Below, piece by piece: positions 27,617-36,786 of a stretch of 64,000 nt of DNA (position 1 is the first letter of the stretch; every line of letters begins with the position of its first letter). Below the pieces are notes generated by a model. It did no database searches, was not told the DNA's origin, and saw only the letters and a program-made list of their open reading frames with translations. The position numbers and the translations under genes were made by a program. The stretch lies in assembly GCF_017642925.1 (NCBI RefSeq), contig NZ_JAEPOL010000004.1:1-64000 (forward strand), in the 5' to 3' direction. The stretch is from Maricaulis sp. GTDB taxonomy: Bacteria; Pseudomonadota; Alphaproteobacteria; Caulobacterales; Maricaulaceae.

Positions 27617-29133
27617 AGCTTCTGGTCGAAGGCACCGACTTCCGGGAAATTCGCCAGCACGCCTTCGATCTCGGTGAAGATCGCCGCTACATCCTCTTTT
27701 GAGTTCGGGCTTTCGATCACCACAACCAGGTTCGGCGTGTTCGACGAGGCGCGCACCAGGCCCCAGGCCCCATCGGCCAGCGAGAAACGCACGCCGTTGA
27801 CGGTGTTGATGTCGGCGATCGCACGCCCGGCCACCTGCTCGCCGGCCGCCTTCTTGTCCTCGAAGACTTTCACGATGCGTTCGACGACATCGTATTTCTT
27901 CTCGTCATCGCAGGCCGGCGACATGGTCGGCGAGCCATAGCTGACCGGCAGTGCGCGGCGCAGGTCGGCCATCGACTTGTCCGGATTGCGGTCGAGCATC
28001 TGCAGCACGGCGCGCGCTGCCACCAGACCATCATCGTAACCGCGGCCGATCGGCGGCTGCAGGAAGAAGTGTCCGGACTTCTCGAACCCGGCCAGCGCGC
28101 CCAGCTCCTTCGAGCGGCGCTTGATGTAGGAGTGGCCGGTCTTGAAATAGTCGGTCTTGCAGCCGTGTTCCTTGAGCACCGGATCGATGGTGAACAGGCC
28201 GGTCGACTTCACATCCACCACAAAGGTCGAGCCGGGATGCAGCGGCGCCAGATCGCGGGCCAGCATCAGACCGATCTTGTCGGCGAAAATCTCCTCGCCC
28301 TCATTGTCGATCACGCCGCAGCGGTCGCCATCGCCGTCAAACCCCAGACCGACATCGGCGCCATGCTCGAGCACCGCATCGCGCATGGCGTGCAGCATCT
28401 TCATGTCTTCCGGATTGGGATTGTAGCGCGGGAAAGTGTGATCGAGCTCGCAATCCATCTCGATCACCTCGGCGCCCATCGCGCGCAGGGCCTGCGGCGC
28501 GAAGGCCCCGGCCGTACCATTGCCGCAGGCGGCAACCACCTTGATCGGACGGCTCAGCGAGACACCCTCGGCAACATCGGCCAGATAGCGCTCGGCGATA
28601 CCGGCCTGGCGGACATAGCCGCCGCCATCGCGCGTCTTCGTATCCCCGTTGAGCACGATTTCCTTGAGCCGGCTCATCTCGTCCGGCCCGAAGGTCAGCG
28701 GACGCTGGGCGCCCATCTTCACACCGGTCCAGCCGTTGGAATTATGGCTCGCCGTGACCATCGCCACGCAGGGAATATCCAGATCGAACTGGGCGAAATA
28801 GGCCACCGGCGACAGCGCCAGACCAATATCGTTCACCTCGACCCCGGCCGCCATCAGGCCGACTTCCAGCGCCTGCTTCACGCTCAATGAATAGGAGCGG
28901 AAATCATGGCCGACAACGATCTTCGGCTCCACGCCCAGCTCGTGGATCAGCGTGCCCAGCCCCATCCCCAGCGCCTGAACGCCGTAGAGATTGAGGTCGG
29001 GTGCCTGGTCGGACCCGGGATGGCCAAACCACCAGCGCGCATCGTATTCGCGAAAGCCCGTCGGCTTGATCAGGGCTTCATTCTCGAAAGCCCAGCTATT
29101 GGGCGTCAGCGCGGCGTGCGGCTTGGCGGTCAT
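27613..29133 (-). CDS. Phosphomannomutase/phosphoglucomutase
   Basis: 506 residues with all four alpha-D-phosphohexomutase motifs: active-site serine loop TASHNSNGW near residue 133, metal loop GFDGDGDRCG near residue 258, sugar-binding loop GFEKSGHFF and phosphate loop RASSNTPN near the C-terminus. It interconverts mannose or glucose 6-phosphate and 1-phosphate, feeding GDP-mannose and, through galU, UDP-glucose. The longer size fits the AlgC/ManB-like group rather than GlmM, which is encoded separately at 30565. The ugd gene ends about 30 bp upstream, so they may share a transcript. Confidence 0.92.
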   Translation of the reverse strand: MTAKPHAALTPNSWAFENEALIKPTGFREYDARWWFGHPGSDQAPDLNLYGVQALGMGLGTLIHELGVEPKIVVGHDFRSYSLSVKQALEVGLMAAGVEVNDIGLALSPVAYFAQFDLDIPCVAMVTASHNSNGWTGVKMGAQRPLTFGPDEMSRLKEIVLNGDTKTRDGGGYVRQAGIAERYLADVAEGVSLSRPIKVVAACGNGTAGAFAPQALRAMGAEVIEMDCELDHTFPRYNPNPEDMKMLHAMRDAVLEHGADVGLGFDGDGDRCGVIDNEGEEIFADKIGLMLARDLAPLHPGSTFVVDVKSTGLFTIDPVLKEHGCKTDYFKTGHSYIKRRSKELGALAGFEKSGHFFLQPPIGRGYDDGLVAARAVLQMLDRNPDKSMADLRRALPVSYGSPTMSPACDDEKKYDVVERIVKVFEDKKAAGEQVAGRAIADINTVNGVRFSLADGAWGLVRASSNTPNLVVVIESPNSKEDVAAIFTEIEGVLANFPEVGAFDQKL

Positions 29134-29162
29134 GATATCTCCCCGGAACAGGTTCGGCGCGG

Positions 29163-30473
29163 CTAGCCGTGCGGCCGCCCCACGCTGGTGTATTCAAAGC
29201 CGGCGTTATGGGCCTGGTCATGCGTGTAGATATTGCGCAGGTCGACTAGGACCGGCGCCTTCATCGTGGACTTCAGGCGGTTCAGGTCCAGCGCGCGGAA
29301 CTCGTTCCACTCGGTGATGATCACCAGCGCATCCGCCCCCTCAGCACAGAAATACGGCCCGGAGACGAACTCGACGTTCGACAGGAGCTTCTCGGCCTCG
29401 ACCGTACCGGCCGGATCGAAAGCCCGGATCGTGGCGCCGGCCTTCTGCAGGGCCGGGATGATCTCCAGGCTCGGCGCTTCGCGCATGTCGTCGGTGTTCG
29501 GCTTGAAGGTCACGCCCAGCACGGCGATCGTCTTGCCCTTCACATCGCCGCCGCAAGCCGCAACCACCTTGTCGGCCATCGCCCGCTTGCGCGCATCATT
29601 GACCTCGACCACGGTCTCGATAAGGCGCAGCGGCGAGCCTGCATCCTGGGCTGTGCGTGTCAGGGCCAGCGTATCCTTCGGGAAGCAGGACCCGCCATAG
29701 CCGGGGCCTGCATGCAGAAATTTGCCGCCGATCCGGTTGTCCAGACCCACGCCCTTGGCGACTTCCTGGACATTGGCTCCGACATGCTCGCACAGATCCG
29801 CGATCTCGTTGATGAAGGTGATCTTCATCGCCAGGAAGGCGTTGGCGGCATACTTGATCAGTTCCGAGGTCCGCCGCGCGGTGAACACGATCGGCGTCTC
29901 GTTCAGGAAGAGCGGGCGGTACAGCTCGCGCATCAGCGTGCGGGCGCGGTCGTCATCCGTGCCGACGACAACGCGGTCCGGCCGTTTGAAATCGTCGATC
30001 GCCGCGCCTTCACGCAGGAATTCCGGATTGGAGACGACAGCGAAGTCGGCATCGGGACGCGTCTCGCGGATGATCCGCTCGACCTCGTCACCGGTGCCCA
30101 CCGGCACCGTCGACTTGGTGACCACGACCGTATAGCCGTCCATCACCTCGGCCACTTCCTTGGCAGCCGCATAGACATAGCTGAGATCGGCATATCCGTC
30201 GCCGCGGCGCGACGGCGTGCCGACAGCGATGAAAACCGCATCGGCCGTGCGCACGGCGTCGGTGAGATCCTGGGTGAAGCTCAGACGGCCTTCGCGCACA
30301 TTGCGCTCGACCAGAAGGTCCAGACCCGGCTCGTAGATCGGGATCCCGCCGGACTTGAGCATCTCGACCTTGGACGCATCCTTGTCGACACACACGACCT
30401 CATGTCCGAAGTCGGCGAAACAGGCCCCCGACACCAGTCCGACATAGCCCGTTCCGATCATCGCCACGCGCAT
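29163..30473 (-). CDS. ugd: UDP-glucose 6-dehydrogenase
   Basis: 436 residues. The N-terminal Rossmann motif is MIGTGYVGLVSGACFADFG, the catalytic cysteine is in GGSCFPKDT near residue 260, and the C-terminal UDP-binding domain has GVTFKPNTDDMREAPS. It oxidises UDP-glucose to UDP-glucuronate. With galU (32051) and the UDP-glucuronate 4-epimerase (32919) nearby, the cell can make UDP-GlcA and UDP-GalA for acidic surface glycans. Confidence 0.96.
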   Translation of the reverse strand: MRVAMIGTGYVGLVSGACFADFGHEVVCVDKDASKVEMLKSGGIPIYEPGLDLLVERNVREGRLSFTQDLTDAVRTADAVFIAVGTPSRRGDGYADLSYVYAAAKEVAEVMDGYTVVVTKSTVPVGTGDEVERIIRETRPDADFAVVSNPEFLREGAAIDDFKRPDRVVVGTDDDRARTLMRELYRPLFLNETPIVFTARRTSELIKYAANAFLAMKITFINEIADLCEHVGANVQEVAKGVGLDNRIGGKFLHAGPGYGGSCFPKDTLALTRTAQDAGSPLRLIETVVEVNDARKRAMADKVVAACGGDVKGKTIAVLGVTFKPNTDDMREAPSLEIIPALQKAGATIRAFDPAGTVEAEKLLSNVEFVSGPYFCAEGADALVIITEWNEFRALDLNRLKSTMKAPVLVDLRNIYTHDQAHNAGFEYTSVGRPHG

Positions 30474-30564
30474 GCGCCACTCCTATTCCGATCGGCCCCG
30501 GTATCGCCGAGCCTACCCGGCAGCGCAAGGCCCAAGGCCGACGAGGTACAGCATTTTCCGGTCG

Positions 30565-31911
30565 TCAGCTCACGGCATCCTCGATCGCGGCGCGAATATC
30601 GCCAACGACCTGCTGGATCTTCGCTTCATCGCCCTCGGCCATCACCCGGATCACCGGCTCGGTACCGGAGGCGCGCACAAGCACGCGACCATCCTTGCCC
30701 AGACGCTTTTCGCCCGCCTCGATTGCCTTTTTGACCGCCTCTGTCTCCAGCGGAGCGATGCCCTTCTTGACGCGGACATTCTCAAGCAGTTGCGGCGCGG
30801 GATCGAACACCTTGAGAAGCTCGCTCGCGCGCTTCTTGCTCTCGTTGACGACACGCAGGACTTGCAGCGCCGCAATCAGGCCGTCACCGGTCGGCGCGTG
30901 GTCCGGCATCACGATGTGACCGGACGCCTCGCCGCCCAGATTGATGCCGGTTTGCTTCATGCGCTCGGTGACATAGCGGTCACCGACCTTGGTGCGTTCC
31001 AGCGAAAGCCCGATCCCGGAGAGATATTGTTCCAGGCCGAGATTGGACATGACCGTGGCGACGATCGCGTCCTGGCTGAGCTCGCCCTGCTCTTTCCAGT
31101 GACGAGCCAGCAGACCGAGGATCTGGTCGCCGTCGATCACGCGGCCCTTCTCGTCACACAGGATCAGCCGGTCGCCATCGCCATCCAGTGCGATACCCAG
31201 ATCGGCGCGGTATTTCACCACTTCCTTGGACAGCCGCGCCGGCGCGGTGGAGCCGCATTCCTCGTTCACATTGAAGCCGTTCGGCTCGACCCCGATCGGA
31301 ATGATGTCGGCACCCAGCTCCCACAACACATCCGGCGCCACCTTGTAGGCGGCACCATTGGCGCAATCGAGCACCAGGCGGAGACCGGAGAGGCGCTGGG
31401 CGCGCGGGAAGGTCGATTTGACGATCTCGATATAGCGCGCCTGTGCGTCGTCGATCCGCTTGGCCCGGCCCAGATCGGCCGGCTTGGCCAGATCGTCGGT
31501 CAGGCTGCCATCCATGCGCTTTTCGATCTTCAGCTCGGCCTTGTCGTCCAGCTTGTTGCCGTCCGGGCCGAACAGCTTGATGCCATTGTCATGATAGGGG
31601 TTGTGCGAGGCCGTGATCATCACGCCGAGATCGGCCCGCAGCGAGCGGGTCATCAGCGCCACGGCCGGCGTCGGCAGCGGGCCGAACAGGAAGACATCCA
31701 TGCCGACCGAGGTGAAGCCGGCGACCAGCGCCGACTCGATCATGTAGCCGGACAGGCGGGTATCCTTGCCGATCACCACCGAATGGCGCCCGGAGTGGCG
31801 CACGAAATGCTTGCCCGCCGCCATGCCCAGGCGCAGGGCCGTTTCCGCCGTCATCGGGAATGTGTTCGTCAGGCCGCGAACGCCGTCAGTGCCGAAATAC
31901 TTCTTGCCCAT
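30565..31911 (-). CDS. glmM: Phosphoglucosamine mutase
   Basis: 448 residues, the exact GlmM length. [10 protein letters not shown] at the start, active serine loop [11 protein letters not shown] near residue 102, metal loop [10 protein letters not shown] near residue 240, and C-terminal [12 protein letters not shown]. It makes glucosamine 1-phosphate for UDP-GlcNAc, needed for peptidoglycan and lipopolysaccharide. It is divergent from galU, with a perfect 16-bp palindrome in the gap. Confidence 0.97.
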   Translation of the reverse strand: MGKKYFGTDGVRGLTNTFPMTAETALRLGMAAGKHFVRHSGRHSVVIGKDTRLSGYMIESALVAGFTSVGMDVFLFGPLPTPAVALMTRSLRADLGVMITASHNPYHDNGIKLFGPDGNKLDDKAELKIEKRMDGSLTDDLAKPADLGRAKRIDDAQARYIEIVKSTFPRAQRLSGLRLVLDCANGAAYKVAPDVLWELGADIIPIGVEPNGFNVNEECGSTAPARLSKEVVKYRADLGIALDGDGDRLILCDEKGRVIDGDQILGLLARHWKEQGELSQDAIVATVMSNLGLEQYLSGIGLSLERTKVGDRYVTERMKQTGINLGGEASGHIVMPDHAPTGDGLIAALQVLRVVNESKKRASELLKVFDPAPQLLENVRVKKGIAPLETEAVKKAIEAGEKRLGKDGRVLVRASGTEPVIRVMAEGDEAKIQQVVGDIRAAIEDAVS

Positions 31912-31934
31912 GAGGCCGCCCTCTCTCTGACCCG

Positions 31935-31950
31935 CCTCCTATATAGGAGG
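31935..31950. promoter_or_regulatory. 16-bp perfect palindrome in glmM/galU divergent promoter region
   Basis: CCTCCTATATAGGAGG is perfectly self-complementary and lies 24 bases upstream of the glmM start and about 100 bases upstream of galU. Its central TATATA could also serve as a -10 element. The role as an operator is a guess from symmetry and position. Confidence 0.4.
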
Positions 31951-32050
31951 TTATGCCTTACGCGAAGTGAATCGGTGCGCTGGACGGTCCAGCCTCCATG
32001 GGCTAGGCGTTGGAACTCGCTCAGGGTTCTGACAGCGTTCGGGGGAAGAC

Positions 32051-32911
32051 ATGTCGCCAATTCGCAAAGCCGTTCTGCCGGTCGCAGGCCTGGGAACGCG
32101 CGTCCTGCCGGCGACCAAGTCCATCCCCAAGGAAATGCTGCCCGTCTTCGACCGGCCGGCGATCCAGTATGTGGTCGACGAGGCCCGGGCCGCCGGCATC
32201 GAGCATTTTGTCTTCGTGACAGGCCGGAACAAGTCGGCCATCGAGGATTATTTCGACAGCGCCTACGAGCTCGAGGACACGCTGCGCGAAAAGAACAAGA
32301 CCGCCATCCTCCAGGAACTTGAACGCATCCGGCCGGCGCCGGGCTCGATGAGCTTCGTGCGCCAGCAGGCCCCGCTGGGCCTGGGCCACGCCATCGCCTG
32401 TGCTCGCGACATTATCGGCCAGGAGCCCTTTGCGATCCTGCTGCCCGACATGCTGGTCAAATCCGCCAAGAGCTGTCTGGCGCAGATGGTCGAGGCCTAT
32501 GACAGGGTCGGCGGCAATGTCATCGCCGTCGAGCCCTGCGAAGACCCGTCATCCTATGGCGTTATCGATCCGGTCGACCGGTCCGGTCCGCTGATGAAGA
32601 TGAAGGGCATGGTCGAGAAACCGCCGCGCGAAAGCGCGCCGTCGAACCTCTTCATCACGGGGCGCTATATCCTGCAGCCGGAGATTTTCCCGCTGCTGGA
32701 AGACCAGGGTGCCGGCGCCGGCGGCGAGATCCAGCTGACCGACGCCATGGTGCGCCTGATGGACAGCCAGGATTTCCACGCCCTGGAATATGACGGCACG
32801 TCCTACGACTGCGGCAGCAAGCTGGGCTATTTCCGCGCCAATCTCGCCTACGCCACATCCGATCCGGAGCATGGCGAAGCCGCCCGCGCCATGCTGAAGG
32901 ATTTCGGCTAG
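32051..32911 (+). CDS. galU: UTP-glucose-1-phosphate uridylyltransferase
   Basis: 286 residues. The nucleotidyltransferase start is AVLPVAGLGTRVLPATKSIPKEMLP-like (residues 8-32), with further motifs IQYVVDEA, GLGHAI and VEKPP. It makes UDP-glucose, the substrate of the nearby ugd. The gene end carries TAG followed by AGCGTGATCAGG, a 12-base match to the arm of the repeat at 40.6 kb. Confidence 0.96.
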   Translation: MSPIRKAVLPVAGLGTRVLPATKSIPKEMLPVFDRPAIQYVVDEARAAGIEHFVFVTGRNKSAIEDYFDSAYELEDTLREKNKTAILQELERIRPAPGSMSFVRQQAPLGLGHAIACARDIIGQEPFAILLPDMLVKSAKSCLAQMVEAYDRVGGNVIAVEPCEDPSSYGVIDPVDRSGPLMKMKGMVEKPPRESAPSNLFITGRYILQPEIFPLLEDQGAGAGGEIQLTDAMVRLMDSQDFHALEYDGTSYDCGSKLGYFRANLAYATSDPEHGEAARAMLKDFG

Positions 32912-32918
32912 AGCGTGA

Positions 32919-33893
32919 TCAGGCTGTCCCCTCGCGCCAGTTCCGGTACCAGTCGGCAAAGCGTGGCAGACCGTCTTCCAGACGGGTCGTCGCCTTGTAA
33001 CCGTAGTCGGCTTCCAGCTTTGCCGTGTCGGCAAAGGTGCGCGTGACGTCGCCGGGCTGCATGGGCAGCATGATCTTTTCGGCCGTCAGCCCGAGCGCGC
33101 CCTCCAGCGTCTCGATCATGTCCATCAGCCGCACCGGCGACGAACCGCCGATATTGTAGACGGCATGGCGGCCGCGCGCAGGCGCGTCGGCCAGGATGCG
33201 ACCGAGCGGTTCGACGATATCGTCGATATAGGTGAAGTCCCGCTCCATATCGCCATTGTTGAAGACCTTGATCGGACGGCCTGACAACATGGCATCGGCG
33301 AACAGCCAGTAGGCCATGTCCGGCCGGCCCCAGGGCCCGTAGACCGTGAAAAAGCGCAGCCCCGTCGCCGGAATGCCGTAGAGCGAGCAGTAGGATGCGC
33401 TCATCAGCTCGTCGGCGCGCTTGGTGGCGGCGTAGAGCGAGGCCGGCGTTTCCGACGCGTCGGTCTCGGCAAAGGGAACGGCCGAGCGCTCGCCATAGAC
33501 CGAGCTGGACGAGGCATAGACGAGATGGCTCAGATCGTCGCCCAGCCGCCGCGCCGCCTCCAGGATGGCCAGATGGCCGAGCAGGTTGGAGCGGGCATAG
33601 GCGAAGGGATTTTCCAGCGAGTAGCGAACGCCGGCCTGCGCCGCGAGATGCAGGATGCGGTCAGGCTGTTCGCGCTCGACCAGCGCCATCACGGCCGCGT
33701 CGTCGGCAAGATCGAGCCGTTCGAAGCGGAATCCCTCATGCCGTTCAAGGCGTGCAAGACGCGCCTGTTTCAGGGCCGGGTCGTAATAGGCGTTCAGATT
33801 GTCGAGACCGACCACCCGCTCGCCGGCGGCCAGCAAGGCCTCGCTGGCATGATATCCAATGAAGCCGGCCGCGCCGGTCACCAGGATTGTCAA
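32919..33893 (-). CDS. UDP-glucuronate 4-epimerase family protein
   Basis: 324 residues, extended SDR fold. VTGAAGFIGYH binds NAD, the catalytic Tyr-Lys pair is in SLYAATKRADE near residue 152, and HLAAQAGVRYSLENP plus FFTVYGPWGRPDMA are typical of UDP-glucuronate 4-epimerases. It should supply UDP-galacturonate from the ugd product. It is convergent with galU, seven bases from its stop. Confidence 0.88.
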   Translation of the reverse strand: MTILVTGAAGFIGYHASEALLAAGERVVGLDNLNAYYDPALKQARLARLERHEGFRFERLDLADDAAVMALVEREQPDRILHLAAQAGVRYSLENPFAYARSNLLGHLAILEAARRLGDDLSHLVYASSSSVYGERSAVPFAETDASETPASLYAATKRADELMSASYCSLYGIPATGLRFFTVYGPWGRPDMAYWLFADAMLSGRPIKVFNNGDMERDFTYIDDIVEPLGRILADAPARGRHAVYNIGGSSPVRLMDMIETLEGALGLTAEKIMLPMQPGDVTRTFADTAKLEADYGYKATTRLEDGLPRFADWYRNWREGTA

Positions 33894-33981
33894 TGAACCT
33901 CTCCCCTGCCTGTCCGGCGACAGTGCTAGCGCAATTCGCGAACAGAAACAGTCTTCTTGGAACTTGCAGCCCGGTGCCGTG

Positions 33982-34950
33982 TCAGCTCAGGCCGACACGC
34001 AGCAGGTCGTGCAGGTGCAGGATGCCGACCGGCTTGTGGGCGTCGTCGACAATGAAGAGCTGGGTGATTTTCAGCGAACCGGCCGTCATCTCCCGCAGCG
34101 CGTCGGCGGCCAGCGCCTCGCTGCGTCCGGTTTTTGGATTGCGCGTCATGACTTCATGTGCCGGGCGGTCGACCAGGTCATTGCCCATGTGACGGCGCAG
34201 ATCGCCATCGGTGATGATACCGGCCAGGCGGCCCGTATCGTCCAGCAGGCCGACACAGCCGAAACTCTTGGCCGTCATCTCGATCAGCACTTCGCTCATC
34301 GGTGCCACCTGCGGGGCCAGCGGCACGGCATCGCCGGCATGCATGACGTCGGCGACCGATGCGAGCGCCGCGCCCAGCGCACCGCCCGGGTGGAAGGTGC
34401 GAAAGTCGGCTGCGGTAAAGCCGCGCGCCTCGAGCAGCGCGACGGCCAGGGCATCGCCCAGCGCCATCATCAACGTCGTCGAGGTGGTCGGCGCCCGCGT
34501 CTCGCCACAGGCTTCCGGCGCGTCGGGAACCGCCAGCAGATAGTCCGCCGCCCGGCCCAGCGTGCTGTCGGCCTTCGTGGTCATGGCGACCAGCGGCACA
34601 CCGAAACGGCGGCAATAGGCGATCAGATCGCCCAGCTCTTTCGTCTCGCCCGATTTCGACAGGGCCAGGACCGCATCCTGCTCGCCGATCATGCCGAGAT
34701 CGCCATGGCTCGCCTCGGTGGGGTGGACGTAATAGGCAGGCGTGCCGGTCGAGGCCATCGTTGCCGCGATCTTGCGCGCCACATGGCCGGACTTGCCCAC
34801 GCCGGCGCAGATCACCCGTCCCTTCATCTCCGCGATGCGGTTTACCGTTGCGACGAAGGCCTCGCCGATCGATCCGGCCAGCAGATCCAGCCCGTCCCGT
34901 TCGGTTTCAATGACACGGCGGGCCGATGCGGCGGGGTCGAACTCGGGCAT
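33982..34950 (-). CDS. kdsD: D-arabinose 5-phosphate isomerase
   Basis: 322 residues. A SIS domain (about 30-190; VICAGVGKSGHVARKIAATMASTGTP, SKSGETKE) is followed by two CBS domains (about 200-320; DVMHAGDAVP, EVMTRNP), the KpsF/GutQ/KdsD layout. It makes arabinose 5-phosphate, the first step to Kdo, a core sugar of lipopolysaccharide and of some capsules. It reads the same way as the UDP-glucuronate epimerase gene, 88 bp downstream of it. Confidence 0.93.
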   Translation of the reverse strand: MPEFDPAASARRVIETERDGLDLLAGSIGEAFVATVNRIAEMKGRVICAGVGKSGHVARKIAATMASTGTPAYYVHPTEASHGDLGMIGEQDAVLALSKSGETKELGDLIAYCRRFGVPLVAMTTKADSTLGRAADYLLAVPDAPEACGETRAPTTSTTLMMALGDALAVALLEARGFTAADFRTFHPGGALGAALASVADVMHAGDAVPLAPQVAPMSEVLIEMTAKSFGCVGLLDDTGRLAGIITDGDLRRHMGNDLVDRPAHEVMTRNPKTGRSEALAADALREMTAGSLKITQLFIVDDAHKPVGILHLHDLLRVGLS

Positions 34951-35353
34951 GGGATTTCCTCGGGCGAGCGCTGGGCGGACAGGTCAGGTGCGCTCCCATA
35001 CCAGAACCGCGCACGTCCGGGGAAGAGACGTGCGCGGCCAGAGCGGCGTGGTCGCGTGGTCCATAAGGGGGACGGAGAGGGACCAGGCATTCGTGACGCC
35101 GCGATTGTCTACCGGATCAGCAGGCCTTCGCACACGGCTCTGCTGGACTGCAATGACAGGAAACGGCCCGGCAGGGACGACCCCTGAAACGCAAACCCGG
35201 AACTACCGGGAGCTTTATACCACAAGGCGCAGGACTTGCCCATGCCCGACTTTGTCCATGACGCCTGCCGCGGGCGCCGCGCCTTGCCCGGGCGCGGCTG
35301 GCGGGCTATCGCTGCGCCGGCGCCGCCCGCAGACGCTGCAAGAGGAGACTGAC
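34951..35353. other. Divergent intergenic region with 11-bp hairpin, 403 bp
   Basis: Between kdsD (minus) and gpmA (plus). An 11-bp perfect inverted repeat, CCGCGCACGTC at 35007-35017 and its reverse complement at 35027-35037, has a nine-base loop and no T-run on either side. It may be a regulator site or an mRNA leader structure of kdsD. A second GC-rich stretch near 35270-35320 can fold but is not distinctive. No open frame with support is seen. Confidence 0.4.
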
Positions 35354-36079
35354 ATGCCGCAACTCGCCCTCATCCGGCACGGCCAGAGCGAATGGAATCT
35401 GCAGAACCGCTTCACCGGCTGGGTTGATGTCGATCTGACCGATGAAGGCGTCGCCCAGGCCCGCCGCTCCGGCGAGCTTCTGGCGAAGGCGGGCTTCAAA
35501 CCGCAACGCGCCTATGTCTCGGTGCTGAAACGGGCGATCAGGACGCTGAACTTCACCCTGGAAGGCCTGGACCGGCTGTGGATCCCGGTCGAGAAATCCT
35601 GGCGTCTCAACGAGCGGCACTATGGCGCCCTGGCCGGTCTCGACAAGGATGAGACGCGCGAGAAACACGGCGCCGAGCAGGTGAAGATCTGGCGCCGCTC
35701 CTTCGACACACCGCCGCCGCCGGTCGCCGAGGATCACGAATTCCACCCGGCCAATGACGAACGCTATGCCGATGTGCCGCGTGAACTCCTGCCGGCCGCA
35801 GAGAGCCTCAAGCTGACCCTCGACCGCGTCGAACCCTACTGGACGTCGGAAATCCTGCCGCACCTGAAAAAGGGCGAGACCATCGCCGTCGCCGCCCACG
35901 GCAACAGCCTGCGCGCCCTGGTGAAACTGCTGTTCCAGGTCGGCGATGCGGAAATCATGGAGGTCGAGATCCCGACCGGCAATCCGCTGCTGATCGATCT
36001 CGACGAGGACGGCACCACCATTCTCGGCGCGCGCTATCTCGACGAGAGCCGCGCCCAGCCCCTGCCGCCCCTTCCCTGA
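35354..36079 (+). CDS. gpmA: 2,3-bisphosphoglycerate-dependent phosphoglycerate mutase
   Basis: 241 residues starting after AGAGGAG. The phosphohistidine motif is LIRHGQSEWN at residues 5-14, followed by NRFTGWVDVDLT, LNERHYGALAGLDKDET, and the second catalytic His in AAHGNSLRALVK. It interconverts 3- and 2-phosphoglycerate in glycolysis. The ribD-like gene starts two bases after its stop. Confidence 0.96.
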   Translation: MPQLALIRHGQSEWNLQNRFTGWVDVDLTDEGVAQARRSGELLAKAGFKPQRAYVSVLKRAIRTLNFTLEGLDRLWIPVEKSWRLNERHYGALAGLDKDETREKHGAEQVKIWRRSFDTPPPPVAEDHEFHPANDERYADVPRELLPAAESLKLTLDRVEPYWTSEILPHLKKGETIAVAAHGNSLRALVKLLFQVGDAEIMEVEIPTGNPLLIDLDEDGTTILGARYLDESRAQPLPPLP

Positions 36080-36081
36080 TC

Positions 36082-36735
36082 ATGAGCACCGTCGCCGACC
36101 GCCGCTTCATGGGCCTCGCCCTGGCACTGGCCCGCGGTCAGCTGGGGCGCACGGCGCCGAACCCGGCCGTCGGCTGTGTCCTGGTGAAGGACGGCCAGAT
36201 CGTCGCGACCGGCGCCACGGCCGACGACGGACGTCCCCATGCGGAGCGCGTCGCGCTAACCCATGCGGCTGCCATGGCGCACGGATGCACCGCCTATGTC
36301 ACGCTTGAGCCCTGCGCGCACTACGGCCGCACGCCCCCTTGCGCCCTCGGCCTGATCGAAGCCGGTGTCGCCCGCGTCGTCATCGCCTGCCTCGACCGCT
36401 ATCACGAAGTCGCCGGACGCGGTGTCGCCATGCTGGAAGCCGCCGGCATCGAGGTTGTCACCGGCCTGGGCGAAGCTGACGCGCAAGCGCTCTACGAGGC
36501 TTTCTTCCACCGCCTGGAAGCCGGCCGCCCCCTGCTCTTCGCCGACAGCCGGACTGCCGGTTATGAAACCGGGCTGGACCCGGTCCCGGCCTCCGGACTG
36601 GATGCCGCGCTCAAACAGCTGGGAGAGCAGGGCTTTTCCCGCGTCCGCATCGCGCCGGGTACCGAGTTTGCCCGTGACCTGGTCGCCCGCGGCCTTGCAC
36701 GCGAGGTCGAATACAGCCGCGACACCGTGTATTAA
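36082..36735 (+). CDS. Riboflavin-type deaminase (RibD) with shortened reductase domain
   Basis: 217 residues against about 370 for full RibD. The deaminase domain (1-145) is intact: NPAVGCVLV, zinc site HAERVAL near residue 53, and LEPCAHYGRTPPC near residue 77, which is specific to RibD. After ALYEAFFHRLEAGRPL only about 70 residues remain in place of the reductase domain (about 220 residues), so that step must be done elsewhere, or the gene is a diverged relative. It is coupled to gpmA by a two-base gap. The reading frame is clean, so this is a settled short form rather than a fresh frameshift. Confidence 0.8.
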   Translation: MSTVADRRFMGLALALARGQLGRTAPNPAVGCVLVKDGQIVATGATADDGRPHAERVALTHAAAMAHGCTAYVTLEPCAHYGRTPPCALGLIEAGVARVVIACLDRYHEVAGRGVAMLEAAGIEVVTGLGEADAQALYEAFFHRLEAGRPLLFADSRTAGYETGLDPVPASGLDAALKQLGEQGFSRVRIAPGTEFARDLVARGLAREVEYSRDTVY

Positions 36736-36786
36736 CTCTCCCGCGCTAGCGTGGTTCTCTGGTGTCTCCACCGACAGGACTTGCCG

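Noticed and set aside
30472-32322. 616-codon plus-strand frame
   Set aside because: Antisense to glmM and in another frame over galU; no motif.
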